Positions 26,697-35,792 of a stretch of DNA of 64,000 nt are shown piece by piece. The notes under the pieces are model-generated. The model worked only from the letters and a program-made list of their open reading frames with translations. It had not been told where the DNA came from and did no database searches. Location: assembly GCF_050943825.1 (NCBI RefSeq), contig NZ_JBMNPX010000005.1, forward strand, positions 62,001 through 126,000, in the 5' to 3' direction. Origin of the DNA: Pseudoflavonifractor sp050943825 (GTDB lineage Bacteria; Bacillota; Clostridia; Oscillospirales; Oscillospiraceae). Made by a program: the position numbers and the translations under genes. Position 1 is the first letter of the stretch. Every line of letters starts with the position of its first letter.

Positions 26697-26729
26697 AAAA
26701 AGCGGCCGCGCCGGATGAGCCGGCGCGGC
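26697..26729 (-). terminator. Terminator-like hairpin upstream of the LTA-synthase-type gene
   Basis: On the minus strand a perfect 10-bp G+C stem (26729-26720 with 26714-26705) followed by CGCTTTTT. It probably ends the transcript of the small membrane-protein gene. Confidence 0.75.
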
Positions 26730-26828
26730 ATATTGAGCGATATCCTTACCGTTGCATCAAGATCTTACACGGATTTTACGGAAAGCGCAAGAAAAAAACA
26801 CGAAAGATTTTATGAAGTTTCTGCCGTT

Positions 26829-27302
26829 TCAGGTAACCTGAAAGATCCACTGCTCCCGGATCAGGGCCTCCCGCATCTCCCGGTCGGGAGAGAAGATGAG
26901 GATTCCCGTACCGCCGCCGGGCAGGCGGTAGAGCAGGTAGCGCTTGCTTCTGGGATCCAGGAACAGGCAGGCCCGCACCGTCCGGCTGGCCTGCCGGGCG
27001 GAGAGCTGGCCGGGGAGATAGACGCCGTAGGCCAGGATGTCCTCCGTGTCGATAATCTCCAGCACAGGGGGATTTTCCCCGCTGCCCTGGGAGACAATGA
27101 GACGGCGGCCGTCGTACTCATAGGTGTAGACCGCGCTGAAATAGGGTACCGCCATCACCACCGCCATGCAGAAGGGCAGCAGCATCAGCTGGTGATAGCC
27201 CATGGTTCTGGCCAGGGCCAGCAGCACGAGGGCACAGCAGGCGCACAGCACCCCGTAGCGCACCAGCGCGTATTTCCGGTACAGCCGCTGCTTCCGATAC
27301 AT
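26829..27302 (-). CDS. Hypothetical membrane protein (157 aa)
   Basis: Not recognised. After a basic N-terminus (MYRKQRLYRKYALVRYG) there are two adjacent membrane helices (about residues 15-55), then a ~100-residue soluble domain with a beta pattern, including YTYEYDGRRLIVSQG and KRYLLYRLPGGGTGILIFS, resembling the layout of small PH-like membrane proteins. The family is unknown to me. The start is chosen because GGAGGAGGGG lies just upstream of ATG 27302. Single gene between terminators. Confidence 0.7.
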   Translation of the reverse strand: MYRKQRLYRKYALVRYGVLCACCALVLLALARTMGYHQLMLLPFCMAVVMAVPYFSAVYTYEYDGRRLIVSQGSGENPPVLEIIDTEDILAYGVYLPGQLSARQASRTVRACLFLDPRSKRYLLYRLPGGGTGILIFSPDREMREALIREQWIFQVT

Positions 27303-27429
27303 GTGCACCCCTCCTCCCTGCAAACGAACCTTCTATTGATATAGACGTTTGGCAGAACGGATTTGTTACACAAAAACCCAAAATTTTTTAAAAATTTTCG
27401 TCCCCTCCCCAGCCCGGGAAGGGGATATG

Positions 27430-27675
27430 TTATGATTTCCTGGCCAGCTTGTCCATACTGACGCCCAGGGCCACCGAGATTTTATAAAAGGTCTCCACGG
27501 AAAAATTGCGCCCCACCCGCTCGCTCTCAATCTGCCGGACAAAGTCATGGGACAGGTCCACCAGCTCAGCCAGCTGAGCGGAGGTCAGCCCCTTCTCTTT
27601 GCGGTATTTTTTGATGTTGCGCCGTATGGTGTTATAAATATCCCCGTCAAATACGGGAGGCTCGGTCTTTTTCAT
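27430..27675 (-). CDS. XRE-family helix-turn-helix regulator (81 aa)
   Basis: Small cytoplasmic DNA-binding protein made almost entirely of one Cro/C1-type HTH: IRRNIKKYRKEKGLTSAQLA then ELVDLSHDFVRQIESE and FYKISVALGVSMDKLA. No ligand-binding domain is present. The frame can be extended to TTG 27720, but that stretch contains a TACAAT -10-like box, so ATG 27675 is preferred. Target genes unknown; the neighbours are the hypothetical membrane protein (same strand) and the divergent serine hydrolase. Confidence 0.82.
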   Translation of the reverse strand: MKKTEPPVFDGDIYNTIRRNIKKYRKEKGLTSAQLAELVDLSHDFVRQIESERVGRNFSVETFYKISVALGVSMDKLARKS

Positions 27676-27826
27676 CTGATACGCCACCACCTGAGAAAAT
27701 TGTACCCAAGCGGGGCCCAAATGTATGTTAGCTATAAACTCACAAATTCTCCTTGCTTTCCCGCTTTCCGGGTGGTAAAATATTTCCAGCCGACGCCGGG
27801 CCCGGTATTTTTAATGGATTCTTTAT

Positions 27827-27855
27827 TTGACAGCACGGCGGGCCGGTGGGATAAT
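27827..27855 (+). promoter_or_regulatory. Promoter of the serine-hydrolase gene
   Basis: TTGACA (27827-27832), 17 bp, GATAAT (27850-27855). Confidence 0.75.
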
Positions 27856-27899
27856 TTCTTTGCGGCTCGGGAAAGAGCCGGGAAAGGATGAACGCAGCA

Positions 27900-30023
27900 A
27901 TGTGGAAAAAACGACTGAGCGCCCTTGCGCTGACCGCGGTTATGGCGGTCAGTATCTCCGCGCCTGCACTGGCCGCTGAGACGGAGGCCCCCGCCACCCG
28001 GGAGGAATCCGCCGCACTGGCCGCCCAATATGCCGCCCAATACGGCGGCGCCGTCAGCGTGCAGTACGCCGTGTGGCAGGACGGAGAGATCACCATCTCC
28101 GGCCATGCCGGCGTGTACTCCAAGTCGGAGAACCGGGTCCTGCTGGACACCGACCTGTACGGCATCGGCTCGGTGAGCAAGATGTATGTGACCGCCGCCG
28201 TCATGCAGCTGGCGGACCAGGGCAAGATCGACCTGGATGCGCCGGTGACCAAGTATCTGCCCGACTTCAGGATGGCCGACGAGCGGTACAAGGACATTAC
28301 GGTCCGCATGCTGCTCAACCACTCCTCCGGTCTGATGAGCGCCTCCCATAACATGCTGCTCTTCGCCGACGATGACCGCTCCGCCACCGAGAACCTGCTG
28401 GAGACCCTGTCCACCCAGCGGCTGGCCGCCGACCCCGGGGCATACAGCGTCTACTGCAACACCGGCTTCACTCTGGCTGAGCTGGTGGTGGAGGCAGTGA
28501 GCGGCAAGACCTTCCCCGAGTATCTCCACGAGTCCATTCTGGTCCCCAACGGCCTGGAGAATACCTTCACCCCCCAGGATGAGTTTGATGCCTCCCGCCT
28601 GGTAAAGACCTATCTGGGCGAGGATCCCCGGGCCCTGCCTCAGGACTGCCTGGGCACCGTAGGCACCGGCGGCATCTACGCCAGCGCTGCCGACCTGGCC
28701 GCCTTCGGCGGCCTGCTCTGCTCGGACGGGCTGCTCACCTCCGCCTCTCTGGATGCCATGGCCGCCCCCGAGTACAGCAGCGGCATCTGGCCCGACGACA
28801 CCGACGACATTCTGTCCTTCGGCCTGGGCTGGGATACCGTGTCCCTGGCCCCCTTCGGGTACAATGACATCCAGGCCCTGGCCAAGGGCGGCGACACCCA
28901 GTACTACCACGCCGCTCTGGTGGTGCTCCCCGAGTACAACATGGCTGCGGCGGTGCTCACCTCCGGCGGTGTATCCACCTACAACCAGATGGCCGCCTCC
29001 CGGATGCTCATTGACGCGCTGACGGAACAGGGCGTGGCCGTGGACGAGACCGTCCCTTCCCTGCCCGCCGCCAATCCCAGCCAGTCCATGCCCGCCGGGA
29101 TGCTGGACTACTCCGGCTACTACGCCTCCACCCTCCAGCAGTTCAAGGTCGACATCTCCGCCGACGGCGTGCTCACGCTTCAGTCCCTCACCGTGCCCAG
29201 CTCCCCCGCCCAGACCTTCTACTACTTTGACGACGGGTCCTTCCGGGATGAGACCGGCACCGCCGCCATGGTCAAGCCGGTGGTGGAGGAGAACGGTGAG
29301 ACCTACCTCTGGCAGAAGGCCTACGCTTTTCTCCCCGGCCTGACCGTGCTGCCCACCTCCAACTATGTGGCGCAGAAGGTGGAGCCCGTGCAGCTCTCCG
29401 AAGCGGTCCAGGCCGCCTGGGACAGGTGGAACACCACCAGCGTCCTGCCTCTGAACGAGAAGTACACCTCCCAGGTCTGGCTCTCCCTGGGCACTGCCTC
29501 CGCCGCTGAGCTGCCCGAGTACATCCCCGGCTATGTGGGGGCCCAGAAGATTGCGGACACCAACCACAGCCAGTTTGCCGTGCAGGTGCCCGGAAATGCC
29601 GGCCGCGACGGCTCGGACATCACCATCACCGAGCGGGACGGCCACATCTGGATGGACGCCCAGGGCCTGCTGTACGCCGACGCCTCCATCGCCCAGCCCA
29701 TCTACTGCGGCGCTGGCGCCTACTCCACTGTCCAGCCCGACGGCTACGCCCGGTGGTACACCGTGGACAGCGCCGCCGGCCTGACCATCCAGGTGGAGAT
29801 TGAGGGCAACGGCGGCTTTTACGTCTACGATGCCGCCGGCAGCCTGACCGCCTCCTCTGTGGTGTGGGGTGACAGCACCGTCACCCTGCCTGAGAACGGC
29901 ATTTCAATTCTGCTCTGCGCATCGCATGTAATCTGTATCAACTGCATTACCCCCCAGGAATCTTTCTTTTTTGAAGCAGCCTATTTTTCTACAGGTAGTC
30001 ATCCGGAAGGGAAATGGAGGTAA
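27900..30023 (+). CDS. Secreted serine hydrolase (beta-lactamase/penicillin-binding-protein class C fold), 3' end replaced
   Basis: Exported enzyme with a signal peptide ending in APALAAE (about residue 26). The class C/DD-peptidase-like catalytic domain spans about residues 40-370: SVSK (nucleophile motif SxxK, in GIGSVSKMY), YCN (in YSVYCNTGF) and a KGG triad (ALAKGGDTQYYH). A long C-terminal region of two beta domains follows. At about base 29902 base composition changes abruptly and the last ~40 residues (rich in Ile, Cys, Phe) no longer look like the same protein, so the original C-terminus was probably lost when the downstream island arrived. Start: ATG 27900, with GGAAAGGA upstream; ATG 27888 overlaps that RBS. 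Confidence 0.82.
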   Translation: MWKKRLSALALTAVMAVSISAPALAAETEAPATREESAALAAQYAAQYGGAVSVQYAVWQDGEITISGHAGVYSKSENRVLLDTDLYGIGSVSKMYVTAAVMQLADQGKIDLDAPVTKYLPDFRMADERYKDITVRMLLNHSSGLMSASHNMLLFADDDRSATENLLETLSTQRLAADPGAYSVYCNTGFTLAELVVEAVSGKTFPEYLHESILVPNGLENTFTPQDEFDASRLVKTYLGEDPRALPQDCLGTVGTGGIYASAADLAAFGGLLCSDGLLTSASLDAMAAPEYSSGIWPDDTDDILSFGLGWDTVSLAPFGYNDIQALAKGGDTQYYHAALVVLPEYNMAAAVLTSGGVSTYNQMAASRMLIDALTEQGVAVDETVPSLPAANPSQSMPAGMLDYSGYYASTLQQFKVDISADGVLTLQSLTVPSSPAQTFYYFDDGSFRDETGTAAMVKPVVEENGETYLWQKAYAFLPGLTVLPTSNYVAQKVEPVQLSEAVQAAWDRWNTTSVLPLNEKYTSQVWLSLGTASAAELPEYIPGYVGAQKIADTNHSQFAVQVPGNAGRDGSDITITERDGHIWMDAQGLLYADASIAQPIYCGAGAYSTVQPDGYARWYTVDSAAGLTIQVEIEGNGGFYVYDAAGSLTASSVVWGDSTVTLPENGISILLCASHVICINCITPQESFFFEAAYFSTGSHPEGKWR

Positions 30024-33000
30024 AAAGAACATGCAAAAATGTAGGTCGTTCCTTGCCGTTATACTGACAGCGTGTCTATGTCTGAACAGCACCGCCTTTG
30101 CTGTCGCTGTATCTGCAGAATCCCCGGCGGCCGATGAGCCTTCTGTCCTGTTCTCGGAGGAATTTGAATCCCTGGATTCCTCGATCTGGACAGTCTCCTC
30201 TGGGGATTGGGGTACAGAAGCCCTTGAGGGCGGAAATCCGGCTCTTGTCGGAGCCGGTACCAGTCTCATCTCCGCCGGAGATACTACATGGACCGATTAT
30301 GTAATGAGCTATGATATTACGCCTACCTCTGATGGTGTGGGTGGTTCAGCAGGCGCAATCTTTCGCTATCAGGATGATAATAATTTCTATCATTTCAGGC
30401 TCATGGACTATAAAGGGGACAAGTACGCAGCGCTTCTGCAGTGGAAAAACGGAAAGTCCTCTTCACTGGGCAATCGCGTTCCCTACAATTTTGAAGTTGG
30501 CGTTACCTATCATTGCTCGGTCCGTGCCGTTGGAAACCAGCTGGAGTGTTATGTCTGGCCCGCTGGTGAAGAGATGCCCGTCGAGCCTGTTCTGAAATAC
30601 ACCGATGAGGATAACCCCATCATGTCAGGCAGCATCGGTTTTCGGGTCTATGCCCCAGAACGGGCATACTTCGACAATATTCTGGTGACTCAGGCCCAAG
30701 CCGAGCCAACCATCACGGTCTCTTTTGATACGGACGGCGGCTCAACTATCGATGATCAACAGTTGAAAATCGGGCACACACTTACCGCCCCTGAAGCGCC
30801 TATTAAAACGGGCTATCTTTTTGGCGGCTGGTATGCAGATCCCGCCCGGGAGACTCCCTTCTCTTTTGACACTCCGCTCAGTTCGGACACCACGCTCTAT
30901 GCCAAATGGATCGCGCTCCCCCCTGGGGAGACGGTAAACGTCGCTGACGATTTCAGTGGAGATTTGTCCGCATGGTCTCTGGTAAAGGGCCCTGAAGGTT
31001 CCTTCAGCATTCCGGAAGGGGACGCACGCCTTCTGGCCTCCAACAGCAGCAGCGGCAGAGCTGAGTTTATCCTGACAACCTATGAGGCGCTGGTTGACAG
31101 CGTTATCGAGGTGGACGTCACAGTTGAGGACGACAGCAAGGACTTTACTGTCGGTATCATTACTCGTTTCTCCGATTCCAAGAACCACCTCCTGGCCTGC
31201 TATACCAACGGGAAGGGTGTGCGCTTTGTTGACCGGGCAGGCTCCACTGTCACGCCGGATCCATCTGTAACCCTGGAGAAAGGAAAAACTTATCATTTTA
31301 AGCTGATTTCATCTGGCAGTACATTCCGGTTTTTTATTGATGATCAGGAAATCTATTCCGTGCAGAACACCGCCCATCCTTTTGGTCAGGTAGGTCTGTA
31401 CACAAGCAATTCTTCTGAAATTTATTTTGACAATTTTGAATTGAGCGGAAGCCTTGTTCCTGAGGGTAGCGACTTCCCTGCCACCGGCGTTGTGCTCAGT
31501 CGGGATGAAATGACCCTGGAGGAGGGCCAGATCCTTGGCCTCTCCGCCGTTGTGGAGCCCTTTTACGCCACTAATCAGGCCGTAGAATGGCGTTCGGAAG
31601 ATCCTGAAATCGCCGAAGTAGATCAGAATGGCAAGGTGCGCGGTATCACCCCCGGCTCAACAAAAATCATTGTGGAAACCCAAGACGGCGGCCACACGGA
31701 CTCCTGCAATGTTACGGTTGTGGAGGCACCGCCCGAGCGGGAACAGAACGCTGTGGTTCCTATCCAGTGGGAAAATTTCGCTCCAGGTCCCTTTACGGAT
31801 CCATTGGCGCAGAAATATGCCAAAGCTGCCAACAACAATATGAAGTACAATCTTTTCCAGTGGATCGACAGTCAGTTTGGTACGAGTCCTGATGAATTTT
31901 ATCCGATTGGTTCGACTGTAAAAGGTTATGCTGCACTGGCGTTTGTTTCTGCCACAGTTCTCAGCATGGATGTCTATGACGAAGCGCTCGTTGGACACAG
32001 TAGAGAAGAGGCCATTGACCGTACAGTTAAACTGATTGCCTCTATTGCATACAAGCACAGAAGCAACCAGGAGTCCGGCGGCTGGGGCATCAGCCCTGAT
32101 AAAACCACGCGGGGCGCTTCCGATCAGACTGCGCTGGACGCGAACGTCTGCGGCACCGCAGCATGGCTTATGTGGGAATACCTTCCTGATGAATATCGGG
32201 AGTATGCCCGCAGGATGGTGGAGTATGAGGCCAACTCCCTGATCGACTATGAGGTTCCCTATTATCAAAGCCCTGACGGAACAATACTCACACCCGGAAA
32301 TACAAGAGGCGAGGAAAATGCCTGGAACTCCGGTGTTTTGGCTCTGGCGCTCTCCATGATGCCCAACCATCAGAACCGCGAAGCCTGGGCCGAAAAATGT
32401 ACAGAGCTGATGCTCTCCTCCTACGCAACTCCCAATGATCTTCTGAATACGCATGAAATCGACGGAAAAGCCGTAAAGGACTGGCTAAATGGCTCAAATG
32501 CCGAGAATAATGGTATCGCCATCAACCACAGCCGTATCCATCCCGATTACATGGCCGTTATTGCCCATCTGCTCAATGGTGCAGTACAGTTTGCCATGTC
32601 CGGACAGACCGTGCCGGAGGAAACGGTGTTCAATGCGGATCTGATTTACCAGGCCTATGTGGATCTGGAATTTGAAACGCCGGAGTACAACGAGCCCGGC
32701 GGCAGCATGTACAAGTCTCTCGCCCCCAAGCTCTATTACCCCATGACAAACGATTATGGGGACAACAGACTGATGCATGTGGCCTCCATTGATGTTTTTG
32801 CCGATGCACTGGGCTTTGACCATAACGTAACTCTGGACGGCGAATACTGGGCCAATATACACATTGACGAAATTCTCCGGCTCCAGGATCGCTTCACAGA
32901 TGGCCGCACCTATATCGATGATGAGGAAGGTGGTTCATCCGGAAGCGAACGCTGGGTATCCGTGCATCTGGCACGCGCAATGATGGGCATTTGGCTGCGT

Positions 33001-34530
33001 CAACAGCGTCAAAGTGGAACTGTCTTTGATTTTGAACATTCTCCTGAAGCGGATGCTCTTCCTGACGGCTTTATGCAGTATACCATAGGCAATACCTATG
33101 GCACGGTTGAATATGATGGAACCTATAAGCTGGATACAATGGGTTGGCTCGGGGACACAGAAGATGCCTTCCGCTATGTTTATCAGTATACAGACGGCAA
33201 TGCCTCTATTGCGGTTGCCATCACCGAGCTGCAGAGCCAGGGTTCCATTTCAGACGCAGCTGCAGGTGTGATGTTCCAGTCTGGAACCAAATCGGAAGAT
33301 GCGCCAAATGTTTATCTTGGATACTCTGATGGCAAGCTGACGCTCGCAGTACGTGAGACTGCAGGCGGTGAACGGCGCATTGTGGAGGAGTGTACGGCAG
33401 CACTCCCAATCAGCGTAAAACTGGAGCAGTCGGGTGACACAATAACGGCTTCTTACAGTACAGATGGAACATGGACCAAATTAGGAAGCGCAGTAATTGA
33501 AGATTGTTCTCAGGGTACCATTGGCTTCTTGGCCGTATCTGGGTCGAATGACGCATTTACTCATGCAGAATTTAATGTACTGTCCAGTTCTGAGCCAGAA
33601 ACGCCCGATTCTGGTTCCTCCACGCCCAAAAATACATATACGACTGTCAAGCAGAATCCCGATGGTTCTACCACTGTTACAGTAACCAACAGGAAAACAG
33701 GAGACGTCACTGGAACGACAACGTATCCCAACGGAGTTAAAATTGTCACTGTTGCGCCGGGAAATGGCGCTCCTGTCACTATCGATGTCACAGTTCCTGA
33801 GCATTTGGATGACGTTACAGTAACCATTCCAACTGTTATCTCTCCCGGCCCCGGAGATATCCTCGTTCGCATAGGAGATGATGGCAGCCGTGAAGCCATA
33901 AAACTCTCAGCACCTGCTGCATGGGGCATAAAACTAAGTCTCAATGGCAGCGTCAAGCTGGAACTGGTGGACGGCAGCAGCACCTTCCACGACGTGCCGG
34001 CCAGCCATTGGGCTGCGGATGCCATTAATTTTGTTGTAAGCCGCAGCCTTTTCCTCGGCGGAGACAATGGCTTTTATCCGTCGGCTGAGATGAGCCGTGC
34101 CATGCTTTTTACCGTCTTGGCCCGGCTTGATGGTGTGGATATTTCCGGCGGAATTTCCTGGTATTCCAACGCGGTAGACTGGGCACAGACGGCCGGCATT
34201 AGCGATGGAACTGCCCCCGAAGAACTCATTACCCGTGAACAATTCGTCGTTATGCTTTACCGCTTTGTCAATGCCGAGCCGGTGACAGCTGATCTGACAG
34301 TTTTTTCTGATCATAACGTTATCTCGGATTGGGCACTGGAAGCTATGCACTGGGCTGTCCGGGAAGGAATTCTGATAGGTGATTCTGAAAACAGACTAAA
34401 TCCTTCTTCTCCTCTCAGTCGTGCAGAAGCTGCCGTGATGATTCAGCGCCTGGTTTCGTATATCCTGGAACATTAACGCCATTTTGTTTGTCTCAGGCAA
34501 GTATCATTTAAATCCTTCTGAATGGATCAA
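29902..34530 (+). other. A+T-richer island, probably horizontally acquired
   Basis: From about 29902 the sequence drops in G+C and changes codon use. Hand counts give 27/60 G+C at 33061-33120 against 42/60 at 13561-13620. The segment contains only the 1481-aa SLH protein gene. The left border is inside the reading frame of the serine hydrolase; the right border is near the shared terminator at 34533. No transposase, integrase or terminal repeats were found. Confidence 0.65.
30031..34476 (+). CDS. Large SLH-domain cell-surface protein with LamG-like, InlB-repeat, Big2 and alpha-toroid domains (1481 aa)
   Basis: Secreted and wall-anchored. Signal peptide to about residue 28; concanavalin/LamG-like domain (about 35-235); InlB B-repeat (ITVSFDTDGGSTIDD to TLYAKWI, 235-305); second LamG-like domain (305-490); bacterial Ig-like Big2 (490-572, ATGVVLSRDEMTLEEGQ); a ~420-residue helical domain (572-993) resembling alpha/alpha-toroid glycan lyases or hydrolases (YKHRSNQESGGWGISPD, NGIAINHSRIHPDYM); a third LamG-like domain (1000-1185); a Thr/Val-rich linker; three SLH motifs (1310-1481). 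The catalytic function is not proven. RBS GGAGGT nine bases before ATG 30031. Codon use is unlike its neighbours. Confidence 0.8.
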   Translation: MQKCRSFLAVILTACLCLNSTAFAVAVSAESPAADEPSVLFSEEFESLDSSIWTVSSGDWGTEALEGGNPALVGAGTSLISAGDTTWTDYVMSYDITPTSDGVGGSAGAIFRYQDDNNFYHFRLMDYKGDKYAALLQWKNGKSSSLGNRVPYNFEVGVTYHCSVRAVGNQLECYVWPAGEEMPVEPVLKYTDEDNPIMSGSIGFRVYAPERAYFDNILVTQAQAEPTITVSFDTDGGSTIDDQQLKIGHTLTAPEAPIKTGYLFGGWYADPARETPFSFDTPLSSDTTLYAKWIALPPGETVNVADDFSGDLSAWSLVKGPEGSFSIPEGDARLLASNSSSGRAEFILTTYEALVDSVIEVDVTVEDDSKDFTVGIITRFSDSKNHLLACYTNGKGVRFVDRAGSTVTPDPSVTLEKGKTYHFKLISSGSTFRFFIDDQEIYSVQNTAHPFGQVGLYTSNSSEIYFDNFELSGSLVPEGSDFPATGVVLSRDEMTLEEGQILGLSAVVEPFYATNQAVEWRSEDPEIAEVDQNGKVRGITPGSTKIIVETQDGGHTDSCNVTVVEAPPEREQNAVVPIQWENFAPGPFTDPLAQKYAKAANNNMKYNLFQWIDSQFGTSPDEFYPIGSTVKGYAALAFVSATVLSMDVYDEALVGHSREEAIDRTVKLIASIAYKHRSNQESGGWGISPDKTTRGASDQTALDANVCGTAAWLMWEYLPDEYREYARRMVEYEANSLIDYEVPYYQSPDGTILTPGNTRGEENAWNSGVLALALSMMPNHQNREAWAEKCTELMLSSYATPNDLLNTHEIDGKAVKDWLNGSNAENNGIAINHSRIHPDYMAVIAHLLNGAVQFAMSGQTVPEETVFNADLIYQAYVDLEFETPEYNEPGGSMYKSLAPKLYYPMTNDYGDNRLMHVASIDVFADALGFDHNVTLDGEYWANIHIDEILRLQDRFTDGRTYIDDEEGGSSGSERWVSVHLARAMMGIWLRQQRQSGTVFDFEHSPEADALPDGFMQYTIGNTYGTVEYDGTYKLDTMGWLGDTEDAFRYVYQYTDGNASIAVAITELQSQGSISDAAAGVMFQSGTKSEDAPNVYLGYSDGKLTLAVRETAGGERRIVEECTAALPISVKLEQSGDTITASYSTDGTWTKLGSAVIEDCSQGTIGFLAVSGSNDAFTHAEFNVLSSSEPETPDSGSSTPKNTYTTVKQNPDGSTTVTVTNRKTGDVTGTTTYPNGVKIVTVAPGNGAPVTIDVTVPEHLDDVTVTIPTVISPGPGDILVRIGDDGSREAIKLSAPAAWGIKLSLNGSVKLELVDGSSTFHDVPASHWAADAINFVVSRSLFLGGDNGFYPSAEMSRAMLFTVLARLDGVDISGGISWYSNAVDWAQTAGISDGTAPEELITREQFVVMLYRFVNAEPVTADLTVFSDHNVISDWALEAMHWAVREGILIGDSENRLNPSSPLSRAEAAVMIQRLVSYILEH

Positions 34531-34532
34531 TG

Positions 34533-34570
34533 AAAAAATCCGGACCGCAGTAATGCGGTCCGGATTTTTT
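34533..34570. terminator. Bidirectional terminator between the SLH gene and serA
   Basis: Perfect 17-bp stem (34533-34549 with 34554-34570), A-rich on one side and T-rich on the other. Confidence 0.93.
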
Positions 34571-34604
34571 TGCACATTTTTATCTTGTCCTGTGGATCAT
34601 TTTC

Positions 34605-35774
34605 TCAGTGGCTCAGGAGGCGCACCCGGAGGACGCCCTCCAGGGCCCGGATCTCGTCCACCACGTCGTCCCGAATCTTGGTGTTGATGTCCACCACGGT
34701 GTAGGCGTAGTCCTTCTTGGACTTGTTGGTCATGTTCTCCACGTTCACGTTGTCGTCGGAGAGGACCTTGGTGATGTTGGCGATGGCGCCGGGGATGTTC
34801 CGGTGGATGATGCACAGCCGGGCGATGCCGCTCCAGGGCTGCTCCAGGGCAGGCAGGTTCACGCTGTTGCGGATGTTGCCGTTCTCCAGATAATCCCGCA
34901 GCTGCTGGGCGGCCATGACGGCGCAGTTCTCCTCGCTCTCGGGGGTGGAGGCACCCAGGTGGGGGATGGCAACCACGTTGCGGCCCGTGAGAATCTTGTT
35001 GTTGGGGAAGTCGGTGACGTAGCAGGCCACCTTGCCGCTCTCCAGAGCCTGGAGCATGTCGTCGTCGCTGACCAGTCCGCCCCGGGCAAGGTTGATGACC
35101 CGCACGCCGCTCTTCATCATCTGAATGGCACTGGCGTCAATCATACCCTTGGTGTCCCCGTTGAGGGGCAGGTGGAGGGTGATGTAGTCGCAGTTCTTAT
35201 AGATGGTCTCCAGGTCGTTGGCCCGCTGGACCATGCGGGAGAGGGACAGGGCCGCGTCCACGGACAGGAAGGGGTCGTAGCCCCACACGGTCATGCCCAG
35301 CTTGGTGGCAATGTTGGCCACCTGGACGCCGATGGCGCCCAGGCCCACCACGCCCAGGGTCTTGCCCTGGACCTCGGGGCCCACAAACTGACTTTTGCCC
35401 TTTTCCACCACTTTTTCCACGTCGGCCCCTGCGGCGGCCTGCTCCTTGACCCAAGCCGCGCCGCCCACCACGTTGCGGGAGGCCAGCAGCATGGCGCAGA
35501 TGACCAGCTCCTTGACAGCGTTGGCGTTGGCGCCGGGGGTGTTGAACACGGCGATGCCCGCCTCGGAGCAGCGGTCGATGGGGATATTGTTGGTACCCGC
35601 ACCCGCTCGGGCGATGGCCCGCAGGTTTTCGGGGAATACGTACTCGTGCATGTCCGCCGAGCGGACCAGAATGCCGTCCTCATTCTCCACGTCGGTGCTG
35701 ACGGCAAAGCGGCTCTGGTCCAGCACGGACAGGCCGGCGGGGGAAATTTTATTCAGCGCTTTGATGCGGTACAT
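34605..35774 (-). CDS. serA: D-3-phosphoglycerate dehydrogenase SerA with ACT domain (389 aa)
   Basis: First step of serine synthesis, oxidising 3-phosphoglycerate with NAD. NAD-binding motif GVVGLGAIGVQVA, substrate/catalytic residues in NLARGGLV (Arg), an acidic residue in CYVTDFPNN and the His in AIPHLGASTPESEENCA. The C-terminal ~70 residues are an ACT domain (HRNIPGAIANITKVLSD), the usual serine-feedback site; the extra ASB domain of long SerA forms is missing. It starts 18 bp after the most distal duplicated copy of the serC 3' end, which implies serC once ended directly in front of it. Confidence 0.94.
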   Translation of the reverse strand: MYRIKALNKISPAGLSVLDQSRFAVSTDVENEDGILVRSADMHEYVFPENLRAIARAGAGTNNIPIDRCSEAGIAVFNTPGANANAVKELVICAMLLASRNVVGGAAWVKEQAAAGADVEKVVEKGKSQFVGPEVQGKTLGVVGLGAIGVQVANIATKLGMTVWGYDPFLSVDAALSLSRMVQRANDLETIYKNCDYITLHLPLNGDTKGMIDASAIQMMKSGVRVINLARGGLVSDDDMLQALESGKVACYVTDFPNNKILTGRNVVAIPHLGASTPESEENCAVMAAQQLRDYLENGNIRNSVNLPALEQPWSGIARLCIIHRNIPGAIANITKVLSDDNVNVENMTNKSKKDYAYTVVDINTKIRDDVVDEIRALEGVLRVRLLSH

Positions 35775-35792
35775 GTTTGGTTCGCCCCTTCT

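Noticed and set aside
29971..30030. Upstream start for the SLH protein at 29971
   Set aside because: The ATG at 30031 has GGAGGT at proper distance and begins a good signal peptide; the earlier start would hide it.
34484..34687. Small ORF (67 codons) between the SLH gene and serA
   Set aside because: It crosses the bidirectional terminator and runs antisense into serA; no RBS and no family features.
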